A stretch of DNA of 64,000 nucleotides from an uncultured Lachnospiraceae bacterium (GTDB lineage: Bacteria; Bacillota; Clostridia; Lachnospirales; Lachnospiraceae), in the NCBI GenBank assembly GCA_902770965.1, contig CACXUY010000003.1, forward strand, positions 34,569-98,568, written 5' to 3'. Within the stretch, counting starts at the first letter, position 1, and every line of letters starts with the position of its first letter. Of the stretch, positions 42,506-50,925 are shown in pieces. The notes under the pieces were generated by a model. The model did not search any database. It saw only the letters and a program-made list of their open reading frames with translations, and was not told the origin of the DNA. Position numbers and translations under genes: made by a program.

Positions 42506-42662
42506 GCGGACGCATTACTAAGTGGACGCATTACTGGGCTGATGCGTTACTGGACGGACGAGTTACTGACGGATACGTTGCTGAACGGATGCGGTACAGA
42601 ACGGATGCGTAACTGAACGATACGTTACGGAACGGGTGCGTTACCGAACGAATGTGTCACTG
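42506..42662 (+). repeat. Degenerate 15-17 bp tandem repeats after oppA
   Basis: About ten units resembling CTGAACGGATGCGTTA. They begin right after the oppA stop codon. No spacers, no coding sense. The rest of the gap to tRNA-Leu (42663-43217) is gene-free and holds a terminator and a family C hairpin. Confidence 0.85.
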
Positions 42663-42744
42663 TTCAGACGTACAGGGCTGCATCGGCGGATCCGGAAGGA
42701 ACAAAGAAGGCTGTAATAGCAGCCTGAGATAAGAAAAAGAAAAT

Positions 42745-42780
42745 GGGCAGGAGACGTTCGGTATGTCTCCTGCCTTTGCT
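42745..42780 (+). terminator. Intrinsic terminator of the opp operon
   Basis: GGCAGGAGAC (42746-42755) pairs with GTCTCCTGCC (42765-42774), then TTTGCTTT. Confidence 0.85.
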
Positions 42781-42927
42781 TTATGCACAGGTTCGTGCAA
42801 GGAATGAGCCTAGCTTTGCCTGGCACGGTCGTGCGGCGAGTAGATTTCGATTGCATCTCCCCTGCTCGATTAGTTATCAATATTGTTTGTGGAATGGATA
42901 AAATTTCAGTTGGATTATCGTTCATAT

Positions 42928-42993
42928 CTGGGCAGAATGTGCTTCACAAAAACTCAGAAAAATTCGTTTTTTGCGAAGCACATTCTGCCCAGA
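42928..42993. repeat. Repeat family C, copy 2 (near-perfect long hairpin)
   Basis: TCTGGGCAGAATGTGCTTC (42928-42946) is the exact complement of GAAGCACATTCTGCCCAGA (42975-42993). The stem continues into ACAAAAAC / GTTTTTTGC. The 3' arm resembles that of 27581-27661. Confidence 0.8.
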
Positions 42994-43176
42994 CTATAGG
43001 ATAAGGTAATGATAAACATGGATATATGTGTTTTGTCAATATAACATCAGGAACACAACAGGGTTATGAATCAATTCTGTATAAAAGAACGCATACTGGC
43101 ATAAGTGGGCATTTTTTAAAAGAAAAATGATATTTGAAAAGACAAAATATTATTAAAGGAAAATGAGGAGAAGCGT

Positions 43177-43212
43177 GAAAAAATAGGAGCGATTCATATG
43201 AGTCGCTCCTAT
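43177..43212 (-). terminator. Terminator of tRNA-Leu(CAG)
   Basis: ATAGGAGCGA (43183-43192) pairs with TCGCTCCTAT (43203-43212), followed on the minus strand by TTTTTT. Confidence 0.88.
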
Positions 43213-43217
43213 CTTCG

Positions 43218-43302
43218 TGCACTTGGCGGGACTTGAACCCGCACCCAAGTAATATGGACATGAACCTGAATCATGCGCGTATGCCAATTCCGCCACAAGT
43301 GC
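43218..43302 (-). tRNA. tRNA-Leu, anticodon CAG
   Basis: Class II tRNA of 85 bases. Acceptor GCACTTG / CAAGTGC with discriminator A. Anticodon stem CATGA/TCATG with loop TTCAGGT gives CAG (reads CUG). Long variable arm, T arm GCGGG-TTCAAGT-CCCGC. CCA not encoded. Confidence 0.96.
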
Positions 43303-43335
43303 CTGATTCTGTGCCGCTCTCGCAAGCACTTAATC

Positions 43336-43364
43336 ATAATAATACAGATTGTTGGTTCTGTCAA
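43336..43364 (-). promoter_or_regulatory. Promoter of tRNA-Leu(CAG)
   Basis: On the minus strand TTGACA (43359-43364), 17 bases, TATTAT (43336-43341), a near-consensus promoter 34 bases before the tRNA. Confidence 0.75.
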
Positions 43365-43385
43365 GCGAAAAATGTTAAAACAAAT

Positions 43386-43424
43386 GTAATTATTCAGCAC
43401 CCCAGACTCGGGATGCCGCGCATA
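43386..43424. repeat. Repeat family A, partial copy
   Basis: TAATTATTCAGCACCCCAGA, then CTCGGGATGCCGCGCAT; only the left end of the element is present. Confidence 0.65.
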
Positions 43425-43800
43425 ATAAGATTGATGGAAGGCTTGAAAGGGAGAAAGCGTTGGGCATGATTATGATTGCGACCAGTATGAAAATGATTTA
43501 TAATAATCAGCAGATATATTCACGGCAGTGCCATACAGGTCACGCGCGTTTAGATTGATTCCCGTTTGTTTATGTATATCCCGTTTGTTTATGTATAACA
43601 ATGAAAAACCTTGTTGTTAGAGGAGAGGAGGTTCGTGTGGGCATATATAACGACTTTCGGACAGGGACACACTCTTGCAGGATAGGGAGGACGGAATAAC
43701 CGGCATTGACAGAGGAGCCGCATAGACTAATGGTATGAGTAGCGTCTGTAAGTCAGATATTACAGTCGCAGAAAACCACTGTAATAGAGGAGGATCTGGA
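43425..43800 (+). other. Gene-free stretch before the second DUF1703 gene
   Basis: No convincing gene. It includes a short direct repeat TCCCGTTTGTTTATGTATA (43559-43600 region) and a ribosome-like AGAGGAGAGGAGG at 43619 followed only by a short frame. Confidence 0.4.
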
Positions 43801-45507
43801 GTGGCAAAGAAGACAATTTCAATCGGTGCGCAGTCATTTGACGAGCTTCGTGAAAATGACTGCTTCTATATTGATAAAACAGACTTCATCAGGGAGTGGT
43901 GGGATTCAAAAGACAAGGTGACCTTGATCACTCGGCCGAGGCGTTTCGGTAAAACCTTGAATATGAGCACGCTGAACTGTTTTTTCTCGAATAGATACAA
44001 AGGACGCGATGACCTTTTCGATGGACTATCCATATGGAAAGAAGATAGATACAGGGAAATTCAAGGGACTTATCCTGTCATCTTCGTGACTTTCGCTGAA
44101 GTGAAATTCAGGGATTTTGAGACCACCCGCAAGGCGATCAACGGTCTTATAGCGGATAAGTATGATGAGTACCGTGCCTGTCTGAACTATGATGAGTTTA
44201 AGGATTACGATAAACGAAAATATGATTCCGTATGTGAAGACATGCCAGACCAGCTGGCATCAAAGTCATTGAGCATGCTTTGCGGCTTTTTGGAACGAAA
44301 GTATGGTAAAAAATGCATCGTTCTTTTGGATGAGTATGACACACCAATGCAGGAAGCATATTTGAACGGATTCTGGGATGATCTGGTCACATATATGCGG
44401 ACGCTTTTGGGCAATACCTTCAAGACGAACAATCATCTGGAACGAGGATTGATGACCGGGATCACGAGGATCAGCAAGGAATCCATTTTCTCGGACTTGA
44501 ATAATCTAAATGTAGTTACGACTACTTCCTATGAATATGAGACAGGCTTTGGCTTCACAGAAAAAGAGGTCTTTGCGGCGATGGACGAGCAGGGGATTCC
44601 ATCAAGCGAAAAAGCGAAGGTGAAATATTGGTATGACGGTTTTACCTTTGGGAGAGTGACGGATATCTACAATCCGTGGTCAGTCACAATGTATCTGGAC
44701 AAACAGAAGTATGAAGCTTACTGGGCAGATACCAGCTCAAACGGTCTTGTGGCAGCCTTGCTTCAAAAGGGTAATTCGAAGGTTAAGATGGATTTTGAGA
44801 GGCTGCTGAACGGAGAGAATATAGAAGTTGAGATTGATGAACAGATTATTTTCAGCCAGCTTCTTCAAAAGAAGAATGCCATATGGAGTCTTCTTTTGGC
44901 GGCCGGTTATCTGAAGGTTGTGAACGTAAATGCAGACCGAGGCGCAGACGCAGAGAAAGATCCGCTGTATAGTCTTGCGCTTACGAATCTGGAAGTGAAG
45001 TGCATGTTCAGGAATCTTGTGCTCGGATGGTTTGACCAAGACCATTCCTTCGGAGATTTTGTGTATGCCATGTTTGCGGGAAATGTCCGGGAGATGAATC
45101 ATTATATGAATAAGGTCGCTTTGAACACCTTCAGCTTTTTCGATGTAGGAAATAAGCCTTCTGAGCGAAAAGAACCGGAACGTTTCTATCACGGCTTTGT
45201 GCTTGGTCTGATTGTGGATAAAGCCGGAAGTTATATGGTGAAATCAAACCGTGAAAGCGGACTTGGAAGATATGATGTGGTGATGGAACCTAAGGATGCC
45301 AAGGATGTTGCGGTCATCATGGAGTTTAAGGTTTTCGACAAAGAAGATAAGGAGGAGACTCTTGAAGATACTGCAAGGAATGCTTTGCGGCAGATTGCAG
45401 AAAAAAGGTACGAGACAGATCTGCTGCAAAGAGGCATTCCTGATGAGCGGATCTATAGATATGGCTTTGCATTCGAAGGGGAGAAGTGCCTTGTTCGGAA
45501 GGGGTGA
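43801..45507 (+). CDS. DUF1703-type protein (AAA-ATPase-like plus PD-(D/E)XK nuclease-like), second copy
   Basis: 568 residues from GTG 43801, which has GGAGG seven bases upstream; an ATG 66 bases earlier has no site. Order as in the copy at 18201: ISIGAQSFDELRENDCFYID, Walker-A-like TRPRRFGKT, Walker-B-like CIVLLDEYDTPM, the conserved block FSDLNNLNVVTT, then a PD-(D/E)XK-like end with GRYDVVMEP and AVIMEFKVFD. It is clearly diverged from the first copy, so not a recent duplicate. Role unknown; the family has been proposed to act on DNA, which is not shown here. Confidence 0.85.
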   Translation: MAKKTISIGAQSFDELRENDCFYIDKTDFIREWWDSKDKVTLITRPRRFGKTLNMSTLNCFFSNRYKGRDDLFDGLSIWKEDRYREIQGTYPVIFVTFAEVKFRDFETTRKAINGLIADKYDEYRACLNYDEFKDYDKRKYDSVCEDMPDQLASKSLSMLCGFLERKYGKKCIVLLDEYDTPMQEAYLNGFWDDLVTYMRTLLGNTFKTNNHLERGLMTGITRISKESIFSDLNNLNVVTTTSYEYETGFGFTEKEVFAAMDEQGIPSSEKAKVKYWYDGFTFGRVTDIYNPWSVTMYLDKQKYEAYWADTSSNGLVAALLQKGNSKVKMDFERLLNGENIEVEIDEQIIFSQLLQKKNAIWSLLLAAGYLKVVNVNADRGADAEKDPLYSLALTNLEVKCMFRNLVLGWFDQDHSFGDFVYAMFAGNVREMNHYMNKVALNTFSFFDVGNKPSERKEPERFYHGFVLGLIVDKAGSYMVKSNRESGLGRYDVVMEPKDAKDVAVIMEFKVFDKEDKEETLEDTARNALRQIAEKRYETDLLQRGIPDERIYRYGFAFEGEKCLVRKG

Positions 45508-45620
45508 GAGGAGAGGTGCTTACCCATAAATGGTATGGATCAGGGCGGCTATTATTGAGAAGCTCGGATTAGGGATTCTATAGCAAGAAATTCTATAAAA
45601 AGAAGAAAAACACATGAATC

Positions 45621-45673
45621 AACCAACTTTGTTTCAGTATGGGAAAACCACTGCTGGTATAAAGTTGGTTTTT
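45621..45673 (+). terminator. Intrinsic terminator after the DUF1703 gene
   Basis: AACCAACTTT (45621-45630) pairs with AAAGTTGGTT (45661-45670) and TTT follows. The remaining bases to 45859 are AT-rich and empty. Confidence 0.7.
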
Positions 45674-45859
45674 CATATACAATAGAATACCATTTCCTTA
45701 TATTTCTTTAAGCCTATTTGCTTTTCTCAAATGTCTATGATTCTGTATTTCAAATATCACGATCATAGGAGAAATATAAAGAGCGATTGCGGAAGCATAA
45801 TAACATGGCTTTCATTTTAGAGATAAAAGTTCGTTCAGGTTAACGTTAATGAAACAGTA

Positions 45860-46374
45860 TAAATCCCCAAGCAGAGCTTGGGAGACTAACAGATGCTGGA
45901 AGCGATAAACGGAGTAACAAAAGAAACTCCGCTGTATAATAGATGTTGGTCTGGCAAACCGCATCATGTACACATGTATGTATCGGTCCCGCCGAAGCTG
46001 AGTGTGTCAAAGGCTGTGGGACGGATCAAAGGAAAGAGCGCACTGATGATATTTGACAGGCATCCAGAGTACAGGGAGAGGTATAACCGGCATTTCTGGC
46101 CAAGAGGTTACTATTGCGAAACGGTGGGTAATACGAATGAAGAAACAATAAAAAAGTATATAGCGGAGCAGTTTGAAAGAGACCGCATGGAAGGTGACTC
46201 TGGGAAGCAACAAAGAGCCGCTTTCAAGCAGCCACCAGTAAAAAAGGCAATGGTTTGTCAGACCGCCTTTAGGCGGAATAGTAACATTGGTCCTGTAGGG
46301 CCAACATCAAACCACCAGCAGGGCTGCTGGTTCGTGACTGGATACGTGTGATAGGTGATGTATCTGGGGATTGA
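45860..46374 (+). mobile_element. Degenerate IS200/IS605-type insertion sequence
   Basis: A left-end hairpin CCCAAGC-AGA-GCTTGGG (45866-45882), a transposase fragment, then right-end hairpins (GACCGCCTTTAGGCGG; GGTCCTGTAGGGCC; ACCAGCAGGGCTGCTGGT). TCCCCA near the left end mirrors TGGGGA near the right. The element is smaller than a complete IS200, so it is decayed. Confidence 0.7.
45893..46351 (+). pseudogene. IS200-family TnpA (Y1 HUH transposase), N-terminally truncated
   Basis: 152 codons. HUH-type motif in PHHVHMYVSVPP, then VGRIKGKSALMIFDRHPE, RHFWPRGYYCETVG and EETIKKYIAEQ, which carries the presumed catalytic tyrosine region. The N-terminal part before the HUH motif is reduced to about 24 unrelated-looking residues. 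The last 35 residues are translation of the right-end hairpins. It is therefore probably inactive. Confidence 0.75.
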
Positions 46375-46465
46375 TTAAGGAGCAGATAAAAGCTACAATG
46401 TAGATGATTGCGCAAACAACGGCAGCAGTAACGGTTCAGTGCGCATGATATAGGGGTGATGAATT

Positions 46466-47785
46466 TTGTTTAACAGGAAACAGCTGATAGCTTTGATGAT
46501 TCCGCTGATTATAGAGCAGACGCTCACGGTTACCGTGGGCATTGCGGACAGCATGATGGTGGCCGCTGCGGGAGAGACCGCAGTCGCCGGGGTATCCTTG
46601 GTGGATACCATAAACAATCTAATGCTCGCCATCTTGGCGGCGCTTGCCACCGGCGGCGCCGTGGTATGCTCACAGTATCTTGGAAAAAAGAGGAGGGATC
46701 TGGCGAGTGCCGCAGCGGATCAGCTCTTGCTCTCCTCGGCAGTACTCGCGCTTACTATTTCGCTTATTATGTTCTTTTCGAACAGGTGGCTCTTGGGAGT
46801 GGTTTTTCCCAAGACGGAAGAAGCAGTAATGAATCAGGCTGTGAGGTATTTCTTCTGGATTTCGCTGACCTATCCATTTATGTCAATCTATAATTCATCC
46901 GCCGCCCTTTTCCGTTCGATGGGCAATTCCCGCATATCGATGATGGTGTCCATTCTGATGAATATCATCAATCTTTGCGGCAATGCGATACTCATTTTCG
47001 GATTGCAAATGGGCGTAGCGGGAGCCGCCATAGCCACCCTGGTCTCGAGGATCATCGGTTCAGCAATTCTTTGGAGGCGCATATCGTTGCCGGCATATGA
47101 GCTTCATACCTCCGGCTTCCGAATCGTAAAGCCTGATTTTTTTTTTATTTTCAAGATCATGTCAGTCGGCATTCCCAGCGGTATGGAGAACGGTCTGTTC
47201 CAGGTCGGCAAGATCATAACAGCCAGCATCGTGGCCGTACATGGTACCGCTCAGATCCTGGCCAGCTCGGTGAGCTTCTTGCTGGCAACCTTCATGCTGA
47301 TTCCCGGTCAGGCGATCAGCCTTGCCATTATAACCGTCGTCGGGCAGAGTGTCGGCGCCGGGCGCATAAAAGAAGCAAGGTCATATACATGGAAGCTGCT
47401 TGCGGTGTCATCCGCAGCGATCGCGGTGGCCTCGTTCACCGTTCTGGGACTCAGGCCGGTGCTCCTTGGAGCGTACCATATGTCAGATGAAGCATACAGG
47501 ACGAGCTGGAATCTGCTGTTCCTTCACACAGTGATCGGGATACCGCTCTGGCCCTTCTCGTTCAATCTGCCGAACGCATTGCGCGCAGGTAACGACGCGA
47601 CCTTCACCATGGCGGTCTCGCTCACTTCTATGTGGGCCTTCAGAGTGGGTCTTTCAGTGATCCTCGGAGCAAGATATGCCGCCACGGGGGTATGGATTGC
47701 GATGTTTGTCGACTGGTTTTTCCGCTCGGTCATCTTTACCATGCGTTTCTGTTCAGACAAATGGTACGCGAAGAGGTTGGTTTGA
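46466..47785 (+). CDS. MATE-family efflux transporter
   Basis: Multidrug and toxin extrusion-type transporter exchanging Na+ or H+ for organic cations. 439 residues with about 12 TM helices in two six-helix halves. It starts LIALMIPLIIEQTLTVTVG, then ADSMMVAAAGETAVAGVSLV, the usual MATE opening with its conserved aspartate. I accept TTG 46466 because AGGGGTGAT lies directly upstream and the N-terminus then fits the family. The gene ends 26 bases before dnaG. Substrate unknown. Confidence 0.92.
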   Translation: MFNRKQLIALMIPLIIEQTLTVTVGIADSMMVAAAGETAVAGVSLVDTINNLMLAILAALATGGAVVCSQYLGKKRRDLASAAADQLLLSSAVLALTISLIMFFSNRWLLGVVFPKTEEAVMNQAVRYFFWISLTYPFMSIYNSSAALFRSMGNSRISMMVSILMNIINLCGNAILIFGLQMGVAGAAIATLVSRIIGSAILWRRISLPAYELHTSGFRIVKPDFFFIFKIMSVGIPSGMENGLFQVGKIITASIVAVHGTAQILASSVSFLLATFMLIPGQAISLAIITVVGQSVGAGRIKEARSYTWKLLAVSSAAIAVASFTVLGLRPVLLGAYHMSDEAYRTSWNLLFLHTVIGIPLWPFSFNLPNALRAGNDATFTMAVSLTSMWAFRVGLSVILGARYAATGVWIAMFVDWFFRSVIFTMRFCSDKWYAKRLV

Positions 47786-47811
47786 GGTCCGTTTTTCGGA
47801 GGAAATGATAT

Positions 47812-49587
47812 ATGTTTTATCCTGAAGATATAGTGGAGGAGGTCAGGCGAAGGAATGATATCGTCGATGTGATCTCGCCATATGTAAAGCTTACTCGGAG
47901 AGGCGGAAATTATTTCGGACTCTGTCCTTTCCACAGTGAGAAAACGCCTTCATTCTCTGTATCGCCTCAGAAACAGATGTACTATTGCTTTGGCTGCGGT
48001 GCGGGCGGCAATTCCATAGGCTTCATTATGGAATATGAGAACTATTCATTTCAGGAGGCACTGAAGGTTCTCGCGAACCGCGCGGGGGTTACGCTGCCGG
48101 AGGTCGAGCAGACAGAGGAGGAGAAGAGGGCGGCGAGCGTCAGGCAGCAGCTTTACGATGTCTATCGCGATGCCGCTACATTTTACTATTATCTGCTGCG
48201 CTCGCCTGCCGGGGCAAAGGGCATGGAATACCTTCGCGGCAGAAAGCTCACGGATGAAACGATCAACCGTTTCGGGCTGGGCTTCGCGCACACATCAGGA
48301 GGGCTTTACAGATACCTAAAGGAGAAGAAAGGTTATGCCGATGAGGTTCTTTCTCGGAGCGGTCTTTTCAAATACAGCGAGAGCGGTGAAAGGCGTGTCT
48401 ATGATGCGTTCTGGAACCGCGTGATGTTCCCTATAATGGATGCCAGACACAGGGTCATAGCTTTCGGAGGCCGTGTCATGGGCGAGGGCGAGCCGAAGTA
48501 TGTGAACTCACCCGCAACGGACATATTTGATAAAAGCAATACGCTTTACGGGCTGAATTTCGCGAAATCATCAAGGAGGAAATATTTCCTGCAGTGCGAG
48601 GGATACATGGATGTCATAGCCCTTCATCAGGCGGGATTTGACTGTGCGGTGGCATCCCTTGGCACGTCATTTACGAGCGGGCATGCCATGATCATAAAAC
48701 GCCATACGAAAGACGTAATACTGACGTTGGACAGCGATGGCGCCGGGAGGAAGGCCGCTCTTCGAGCGATACCGATATTGAAAAACGCGGGGCTGGACGT
48801 GCGGGTATTGAGCATGAAGCCTTACAAGGATCCCGATGAGTTCATCAAGGCCATGGGCAGCGAGGCTTATGAGGAGAGGATAAAGCAGGCTGCCAACGCC
48901 TTCTATTTTCAGTCGGATATGCTTCGCGAAGAATACGACCTGACGGACCCGGGAGGGAAGACGCAGTTCCAGAGGGCGCTTGCCGAGAGCCTGACGCAGT
49001 TTCGTGATGAGCTGGAGAGGAACAACTATTTGGAGGCGGTCGCGTCGAGGTATCAGATCGACCAGAGACTGCTAAGGGACGAGGTCGCCAGGCTTGGCGG
49101 AAGAGCTGTCCCGATCAACCCGGAGACAGGTGATGAGCCGGAGAGAAGGAAGAAGAGGGCGCGGGACAGCGGCATAACCGAGACCGAGAGGCTGGTGCTG
49201 AGCGAGGCGTTTTCCGGAGGAATTCCGGGAGATGTTTTTGTTAAATTGTTCACGCCTGAGGATTTCAGTGAGGGAGTGCATCGGGAACTGGCCGAGGTGT
49301 TGGCAGACGCAGTCAAAGCCGGTGCGAGGTTAAGTCCGGCTGAGCTGCTGAACCGTTATGCCGAGGACAGCGAGCTTAGCGGAAGGGCTGCCGCAGTCTT
49401 CTCCGCTTCTTTGCCTGAGGATGCTGATCCTGATAGGAAGAAGAAAATCCTTCAGGAATCCATAAGGAGGCTGAGACGGCTGTCCGTGGAGAGGCGCAGC
49501 GCGGAGCTGGAAGCGGATGACAGAACCGCGCTCATGGAATTGATGCGGCTGAGGAAGAGAATAGACACGGAGACATATGAGCTGTGA
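47812..49587 (+). CDS. dnaG: DNA primase
   Basis: Makes RNA primers for replication. 591 residues. Zinc-binding CHC2 domain with Cys38, His41, Cys59 and Cys62 (CPFHSEKTPSF ... YYCFGCGAGG). TOPRIM catalytic core: CEGYMDVIALHQAG and LTLDSDGAGRKAALRA. The C-terminal helicase-interacting domain is charged and divergent. GGAGGAAA stands before ATG 47812. In most Clostridia dnaG is followed by rpoD; here trmK follows instead. Confidence 0.96.
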   Translation: MFYPEDIVEEVRRRNDIVDVISPYVKLTRRGGNYFGLCPFHSEKTPSFSVSPQKQMYYCFGCGAGGNSIGFIMEYENYSFQEALKVLANRAGVTLPEVEQTEEEKRAASVRQQLYDVYRDAATFYYYLLRSPAGAKGMEYLRGRKLTDETINRFGLGFAHTSGGLYRYLKEKKGYADEVLSRSGLFKYSESGERRVYDAFWNRVMFPIMDARHRVIAFGGRVMGEGEPKYVNSPATDIFDKSNTLYGLNFAKSSRRKYFLQCEGYMDVIALHQAGFDCAVASLGTSFTSGHAMIIKRHTKDVILTLDSDGAGRKAALRAIPILKNAGLDVRVLSMKPYKDPDEFIKAMGSEAYEERIKQAANAFYFQSDMLREEYDLTDPGGKTQFQRALAESLTQFRDELERNNYLEAVASRYQIDQRLLRDEVARLGGRAVPINPETGDEPERRKKRARDSGITETERLVLSEAFSGGIPGDVFVKLFTPEDFSEGVHRELAEVLADAVKAGARLSPAELLNRYAEDSELSGRAAAVFSASLPEDADPDRKKKILQESIRRLRRLSVERRSAELEADDRTALMELMRLRKRIDTETYEL

Positions 49588-49700
49588 GATATACTGAAAC
49601 CGCTTGTTTTCCGGCGTAAGTATGTCAGTACAGCTTGACAGCATGACAGAACAGTATGTCTCGTGTATAGGTGAGATGTATTCAACGGACAGGGGTTATT

Positions 49701-50516
49701 ATGGGAGTTTTGCTTTCAAAGAGGCTTGCGGCTGCGGCAGATATGGTCTCGCCAGGCAGCAGGGTGGCCGATATAGGAACGGACCATGCCTACCTTCCGA
49801 TATGGCTGGTCTCTGATGGGATGTGCCCTTCCGCGATAGCGGCAGATCTGCGCCCAGGTCCACTTCTTGCCGCGAGGGAACATGTGCGTGAAGCCGGTCT
49901 GGATAACCGCATAAGCCTCAGGCTGTCCGATGGGCTGAAGGAGGTGGCTCCAGGGGAGGTTGATACGATAACTATCACTGGCATGGGGGGACCTCTGATA
50001 TGCAGGATTCTGGAGGATGGAGAGACTGTTGCCCGTTCGGCAAAGGAACTGATCCTTTCCCCGCAGTCTGAGGTTCCCGGCGTGCGGCGTTTTTTGCTGG
50101 AGCACGGATATAAAATTATCGATGAAGCGATGGTTTCTGAAGATGGAAAGTATTACGTGATCATCAAGGCGAGTCCGAATTATTTTTTTACACGACCTGC
50201 TGACAAGACAGCAGTATGCGATGATGAACTCAACAGCCATGAGCACAAACCTGACAACCATGTTATGACTGACATTATTTCTGAAAATAAGGCTGTTAAG
50301 ACAGTCGGTATGGGCAGTTGGTCTGGTGAAGAGATTCTTTACGGAAGATATCTCATGAAAAAGCGGCCCAAGGCATTCATTGACTACCTTGATTGGCAGA
50401 TCAAGAAGCTGAATGATGTATGCGCGGCCTTGTCTAAGGAGAAGACTGAGAGGTCAAAGCTGCGTCTGGCCGAAATAAAAACGGAGATGGAGACGGTGAA
50501 GCGGATCAGGTCATAG
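49701..50516 (+). CDS. trmK: tRNA (adenine(22)-N1)-methyltransferase TrmK family
   Basis: SAM-dependent enzyme that methylates A22 in some tRNAs (Bacillus TrmK/YqfN). Motif I reads VADIGTDHAYLPIWL, followed by IAADLRPGPL, ITGMGGPLICRIL and LSPQSEVPGVRRFL, all typical. I start at ATG 49701 (MGVLLSKRLAAAADMV), behind a GGGG site; a GTG at 49671 is less likely. The C-terminal half is helical and contains a variable insert. Followed after repeats by its usual neighbour, the Nif3-like gene. Confidence 0.92.
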   Translation: MGVLLSKRLAAAADMVSPGSRVADIGTDHAYLPIWLVSDGMCPSAIAADLRPGPLLAAREHVREAGLDNRISLRLSDGLKEVAPGEVDTITITGMGGPLICRILEDGETVARSAKELILSPQSEVPGVRRFLLEHGYKIIDEAMVSEDGKYYVIIKASPNYFFTRPADKTAVCDDELNSHEHKPDNHVMTDIISENKAVKTVGMGSWSGEEILYGRYLMKKRPKAFIDYLDWQIKKLNDVCAALSKEKTERSKLRLAEIKTEMETVKRIRS

Positions 50517-50517
50517 A

Positions 50518-50577
50518 GTACCGCCCCACGACGATGGATGCGTGGCATTCCGAGTCTGGGGTGCTGGATAGCCACCG
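50518..50577. repeat. Repeat family A, short copy
   Basis: CCGCCCCACGACGATGGATG, then CATTCCGAGTCTGGGGTGCT and GGATAGCCACC. Confidence 0.7.
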
Positions 50578-50593
50578 TTTTTGAATATTTATG

Positions 50594-50766
50594 ACCGGTA
50601 ACAGAGAGCGAAGCCCGGTAACAGAGAGCGAAGCCCGGTGACAGAGAGCAAAGCCCAGTAATGGAGAGCAAAGCCCAGTAATGGAGAGCAAGCCCAGTAA
50701 TGGAGAGCAAGCCCAGTAATGGAGAGCAAAGCCCGGTAATGGAGAGCTTAAGCCAGTCATAGAGGG
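50594..50766 (+). repeat. Minisatellite, 18-19 bp unit, about nine copies
   Basis: Units like CGGTAACAGAGAGCGAAGC changing gradually to CAGTAATGGAGAGCAAAGC. Head-to-tail without spacers, so not a CRISPR array. It fills the gap between trmK and the Nif3-like gene; the remaining bases to 50925 are empty. Confidence 0.92.
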
Positions 50767-50925
50767 TGATGGCAAATAATGGACTGCTATAGACGGCAAC
50801 GGGACATTAAACAGTAATGACGGTAATGGGTAACCAAAACCTCAAAGAGCAAAAAAGCGGTAGAACATTTGAATCACCCAACATTATAATGAATGAGGGA
50901 TTCGGAAAGGATATCATATACAGGT

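Noticed and set aside
42506..42662. CRISPR-like or coding repeats after oppA
   Set aside because: Units are degenerate and contiguous; all frames are short and there are no spacers.
50594..50766. CRISPR-like array
   Set aside because: Units are 18-19 bp, head to tail, with no unique spacers and no cas genes anywhere in the window.
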